This document shows positions 62,945 through 64,000 of a DNA stretch of 64,000 bases, piece by piece. A model generated the notes under the pieces. The model had not been told where the DNA came from and did not search any database. It saw nothing but the letters and a program-made list of their open reading frames with translations. Location of the stretch: contig NZ_JARNTW010000028.1 in assembly GCF_029433105.1 (NCBI RefSeq), positions 1-64,000 of the forward strand, in the 5' to 3' direction. Every line of letters starts with the position of its first letter. Within the stretch, counting starts at the first letter, position 1. The translations under genes were made by a program, and so were the position numbers. The stretch is from Runella sp. MFBS21 (GTDB lineage: Bacteria > Bacteroidota > Bacteroidia > Cytophagales > Spirosomataceae).

Positions 62945-64000
62945 TGAAAAAGCCCAAAAACATCGCTGATATTTTCCCTTTGCTTTCCATTGAGGAAGGG
63001 GGACTTATCGTTACCAAAAATGCCGATTTATGTTTTGCTTATCAGATTGAATACCCAGAGGTATTCATTCAGAGCGAAGCCAATTACCACGCCTGTTTAG
63101 AGGCTATTTACGGGGCGTTGAAAAATGTAGGAGAAGGCTATCTGATCCATAAGCAGGATTTTTTTATTGAGGACAAATACATACCTGATTTTTCCTACAT
63201 TCAGGACAATGATTTTGTGTTGAAGCAGAACGAGCTTAACTTCAAAGACCGCCCATTTTTGAATCATCGGGGGTTTTTATACGTGATTTTGCCCAACGAA
63301 GACCCCTTAAAAAGAAACAGTACCAGCTCGTCGCTTTTTAAGCGGTTTAACCAAAGCAAAGAGGCCACCAAGCCCAAAACAATTGCTAGTTTTATCGAGA
63401 AAAACAAGGCGTTTGCTTCTACGGTCAATCAAAGCAAGCTCTTTAAAATACGTAAACTCAACCGCCTTGAAATCGTTGGAGATAAGCAGCATACAGGCTT
63501 ATTAGATAACTATTTTACGCTTGCCTTTGAGGATAAGAACCTGTACGATATATCCAGTGAAAACGGGGTGTTTCGGGTGGGAAATCAGGCTTCTTATACT
63601 TTCGTGGTCAATGAGTTGGATCAGTATCCGCAGGAGTTGCCGCCGATTGTCAGTTTCAAGGATTACAGCACGGACCGTACCAAAGTACCTGCTTCGTATG
63701 GACTTAACTTTGGCCTTAATCTTCGAGTCAATCACGTTTATAATCAAATTCTTTATATACCTTCTCAGCAAAATTTAGTCACGCAACTAACGGGAGAAGT
63801 AAGACGGCATTTTAGTTTTTCGGCGTGGAGTCGGGATAATACCTTTTCAATGGAGCAAAAAACTTCTTTCATAGATTCCATGAAAGACGGGATGCTTGCC
63901 GTCAAGGGACACTTCAATATCCAAACCTTCAATACGAAACAAGAAGAGCTAGAAGAACAGAAAGACCTTGTTTCCTCAGCGATTCAATCTACTGGCTTTA
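62944..64000 (+). CDS. TraG-type conjugation ATPase (VirB4-like), 5' part
   Basis: Open from the ATG at 62944 to the window end (352 codons). The start sequence L-S-I-E-E-G-G-L-I-V-T-K-N-A-D-L-C-F-A-Y and the D-K-Q-H-T-G-L-L-D-N-Y-F-T-L segment (about 180) match the N-terminal domain of Bacteroidota TraG conjugation ATPases. The Walker motifs come later and are outside the window. It powers substrate transfer and pilus assembly. Order DUF4134, DUF4133, TraG is the usual conjugation core. Confidence 0.85.
   Translation, partial: MKKPKNIADIFPLLSIEEGGLIVTKNADLCFAYQIEYPEVFIQSEANYHACLEAIYGALKNVGEGYLIHKQDFFIEDKYIPDFSYIQDNDFVLKQNELNFKDRPFLNHRGFLYVILPNEDPLKRNSTSSSLFKRFNQSKEATKPKTIASFIEKNKAFASTVNQSKLFKIRKLNRLEIVGDKQHTGLLDNYFTLAFEDKNLYDISSENGVFRVGNQASYTFVVNELDQYPQELPPIVSFKDYSTDRTKVPASYGLNFGLNLRVNHVYNQILYIPSQQNLVTQLTGEVRRHFSFSAWSRDNTFSMEQKTSFIDSMKDGMLAVKGHFNIQTFNTKQEELEEQKDLVSSAIQSTGF

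Overview
The window looks like part of a conjugative or mobilizable plasmid (or a plasmid-like integrated element) of a Bacteroidota bacterium, probably a Cytophagales-type species. That assignment is inference. It rests on TAnnTTTG-type promoter boxes, DUF4133/DUF4134 conjugation genes, a Bacteroidota-style TraG coupling protein, a parA-parB-Toprim-Rep operon with iterons, and the style of the exported proteins (Sec signals ending in AQ).

Layout. 1-4.1 kb: an IS3-family transposase end, an ArdC-like antirestriction gene with a duplicated leader, and a zeta-toxin-like cassette. 4.3-8.3 kb (minus strand): an operon for an exported caspase-like protein, a membrane protein and a beta-propeller lipoprotein. 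8.4-10.7 kb: decayed transposase genes. 10.7-48.5 kb: a large accessory island with a Ser/Thr kinase fused to an FGE-sulfatase (SUMF1-like) domain, a papain-like protease, an ECF sigma factor with a putative anti-sigma, and many caspase-like (C14) genes, nearly all with Sec signals. Many of the caspases are fused to FGE-like domains, two to TPRs and one to a blue-copper domain. 49-53.7 kb: partition and replication (parA, parB, Toprim protein, Rep, eight iterons). 54-64 kb: transfer (second ParA, oriT-like structure, mobC, relaxase, M23 hydrolase, HigBA, coupling protein, DUF4134/DUF4133 genes, start of the VirB4/TraG ATPase).

Main discovery. Six FGE-domain 3' ends (starting at 27050, 30430, 32179, 34382, 36855 and 44652) carry 96-bp windows that align without gaps. 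Their differences fall almost only in codons of form NNC or NNT: 81 of 84 such codons keep the third base. Almost every invariant codon contains no A. This is the signature of adenine-directed mutagenesis from AAC/AAT template codons, so the windows are variable regions (VRs) of a diversity-generating retroelement (DGR). The inferred template reads R-G-G-S-W-N-N-N-P ... G-F-R-V-V, the usual FGE/C-type-lectin DGR layout. No reverse transcriptase or template repeat is in the window, so the retroelement must act from elsewhere. The island would thus be a plasmid-borne set of exported caspase-like proteases whose C-terminal ligand-binding surfaces are diversified. A sigma/anti-sigma pair sits directly upstream of one of them. 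One VR-bearing gene has an in-frame nonsense codon, one VR sits on a headless fragment, and one VR has decayed, so the array is turning over.

The probable working model is inference: variable FGE-like domains recognise ligands in the periplasm or at the surface and gate the attached protease. The kinase, papain-like protease, DUF4384 proteins and TonB/RDD proteins are neighbours of unknown mechanistic link.
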